Shown here: positions 21,803 through 22,031 of the stretch, one piece after another
How the letters are laid out: the number at the start of each line of letters is the position of its first letter
Position numbering within the stretch: the first letter of the stretch is position 1
From: Candidatus Stahliibacteriota bacterium
GTDB lineage: Bacteria > Hydrothermota > Tepidihabitantia > SM23-42
Assembly (NCBI GenBank): GCA_030670605.1
Contig: DAOVBK010000003.1
Span: forward strand, 1-22,031
Length of the DNA stretch: 22,031 nt
Direction of reading: 5' to 3'
The notes under the pieces: generated by a model
Database searches by the model: none
Told to the model about the DNA's origin: nothing
Seen by the model: the letters and a program-made list of their open reading frames with translations, nothing else
Program-made: the position numbers and the translations under genes

Positions 21803-22031
21803 TCCTGATACACTGATAACCTGATAGACTCTCCTCCCATTCACAATTCACCATTCACTTATGCCTTTTGCCCTTTGCCTTCAGATATTCATTTAACATT
21901 TGGCATTTTTCATTTGTTTTTTTACTGATAACCTAATCTCCTGATAACCACTTCCTGATACACTGATAACCTGATAGACTCTCCTCCCATTCACAATTCA
22001 CCATTCACTTATGCCTTTTGCCCTTTGCCTT
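21803..22031. repeat. 150-bp-period direct repeat, second copy cut by the window end
   Basis: Bases 21803-21881 and 21953-22031 are identical over 79 bp, giving a period of exactly 150 bp. The second copy runs into the window end and may continue. Each copy opens with CTGATA octamers (CTGATACA, CTGATAAC, CTGATAGA) and continues into heptamers. The 71 bases between the copies hold further CTGATAAC units and AT-rich heptamers. Confidence 0.85.
21839..21915. repeat. Run of eleven heptamers in perfect 7-base register
   Basis: From 21839 the sequence splits without gaps into ATTCACA, ATTCACC, ATTCACT, TATGCCT, TTTGCCC, TTTGCCT, TCAGATA, TTCATTT, AACATTT, GGCATTT and TTCATTT. Families of three or so related units follow one another (ATTCAC-, TTTGCC-, -CATTT), while the 7-base phase is kept across family changes. 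The first six units recur in the second repeat copy from 21989. Confidence 0.75.

Larger units (their letters stand above)
21502..22031. other. Gene-free, repeat-rich region at the window end
   Basis: No open frame here looks like a protein: the longest (91 codons on the minus strand) translates repeat DNA and has no family resemblance. The region contains two blocks of heptamer-periodic DNA, two short palindromic elements, and a 150-bp direct repeat that reaches the window end, each listed separately. The stretches between them (21669-21700 and a few flanking bases) show nothing further. The density of repeats suggests an array that continues beyond the window. Confidence 0.8.

Noticed and set aside
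21565..21840. 91-codon minus-strand open frame in the repeat region
   Set aside because: It translates repeat elements with no protein-like pattern or ribosome binding site.
21803..22031. Possible CRISPR array from the repeated CTGATAAC and ATTCAC units
   Set aside because: The units are 7-8 bp, contiguous and degenerate, with no unique 30-40 bp spacers. The only exact repeat is 79 bp at a 150-bp period, and no cas gene is present.
1..22031. Defence system, biosynthetic cluster or prophage
   Set aside because: Every sizeable gene is assigned to a metabolic, envelope, transport or signalling family or to a generic TPR scaffold. No nuclease, integrase, toxin-antitoxin pair, capsid or synthase gene was seen.

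Overview
The window looks like a gene-dense chromosomal segment from an uncultured Gram-negative (diderm) bacterium. An outer membrane is implied by a BamD-type assembly lipoprotein and a periplasmic Slt-type lytic transglycosylase. The PanB variant motif (VGDSAANVFAG) resembles those I recall from the Bacteroidetes/Chlorobi (FCB) side of the tree. A DivIVA-domain protein, a bacterial archaemetzincin and a MEDS-GGDEF protein fit a little-studied FCB or WOR-3-like lineage. That placement is a low-confidence inference. I see no phage, transposase, CRISPR array, tRNA or rRNA.

Layout. Positions 1-204 hold the 3' end of a lipid-kinase-like gene on the + strand. It meets head-on, with no intergenic base, a nine-gene minus-strand block (205-7128). 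In transcription order the block is slipin, archaemetzincin, class V aminotransferase, MEDS-GGDEF cyclase, DivIVA-domain protein, purine nucleoside phosphorylase, TPR protein, BamD and NadD. Gaps are at most 28 nt and many genes overlap. A divergent promoter region (7129-7279) separates it from a + strand glycosidase-like gene. A second long + strand run (8412-16807) follows: folK, deoxynucleoside kinase, panB, VOC protein, five-PAS/HD-GYP protein, dihydroorotate-dehydrogenase-like protein, CDF transporter, Ca2+/cation antiporter and GNAT acetyltransferase. Then come queF with its own promoter, a TPR-dksA-lspA operon, and on the minus strand slt and ndk, each with its own promoter. The last ~530 bp (21502-22031) hold no gene and are built from several kinds of repeat.

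The most striking result is a shared start architecture. Six transcription units (glycosidase-like gene, folK, queF, TPR-dksA-lspA, slt, ndk) are preceded by a TTGACA-like -35 box, exactly 16 nt, a TATAAT-like -10 box, and only 5-7 nt before the ATG or GTG. The mRNA would begin at or within a base or two of the start codon, so these first genes appear leaderless. Many genes inside operons, and slipin after a 22-nt leader, have clear Shine-Dalgarno sequences (AAGGAGG type). The rule also changes the start of the glycosidase-like gene.

The second notable region is the window end. It holds heptamer-periodic DNA, a 94-bp element with perfect 10-bp terminal inverted repeats, a GAGATTGC...GCAATGAC palindromic-repeat-like element, and a 150-bp-period direct repeat cut off by the window end.

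Functionally the segment is mostly housekeeping: NAD, folate, pantothenate and queuosine biosynthesis, nucleotide salvage, envelope biogenesis and lipoprotein maturation. It also encodes both c-di-GMP synthesis (GGDEF) and breakdown (HD-GYP). Several enzymes carry substitutions at positions normally used for catalysis or metal binding (PNP, DHOD-like, CDF, QueF); these are set out as findings.
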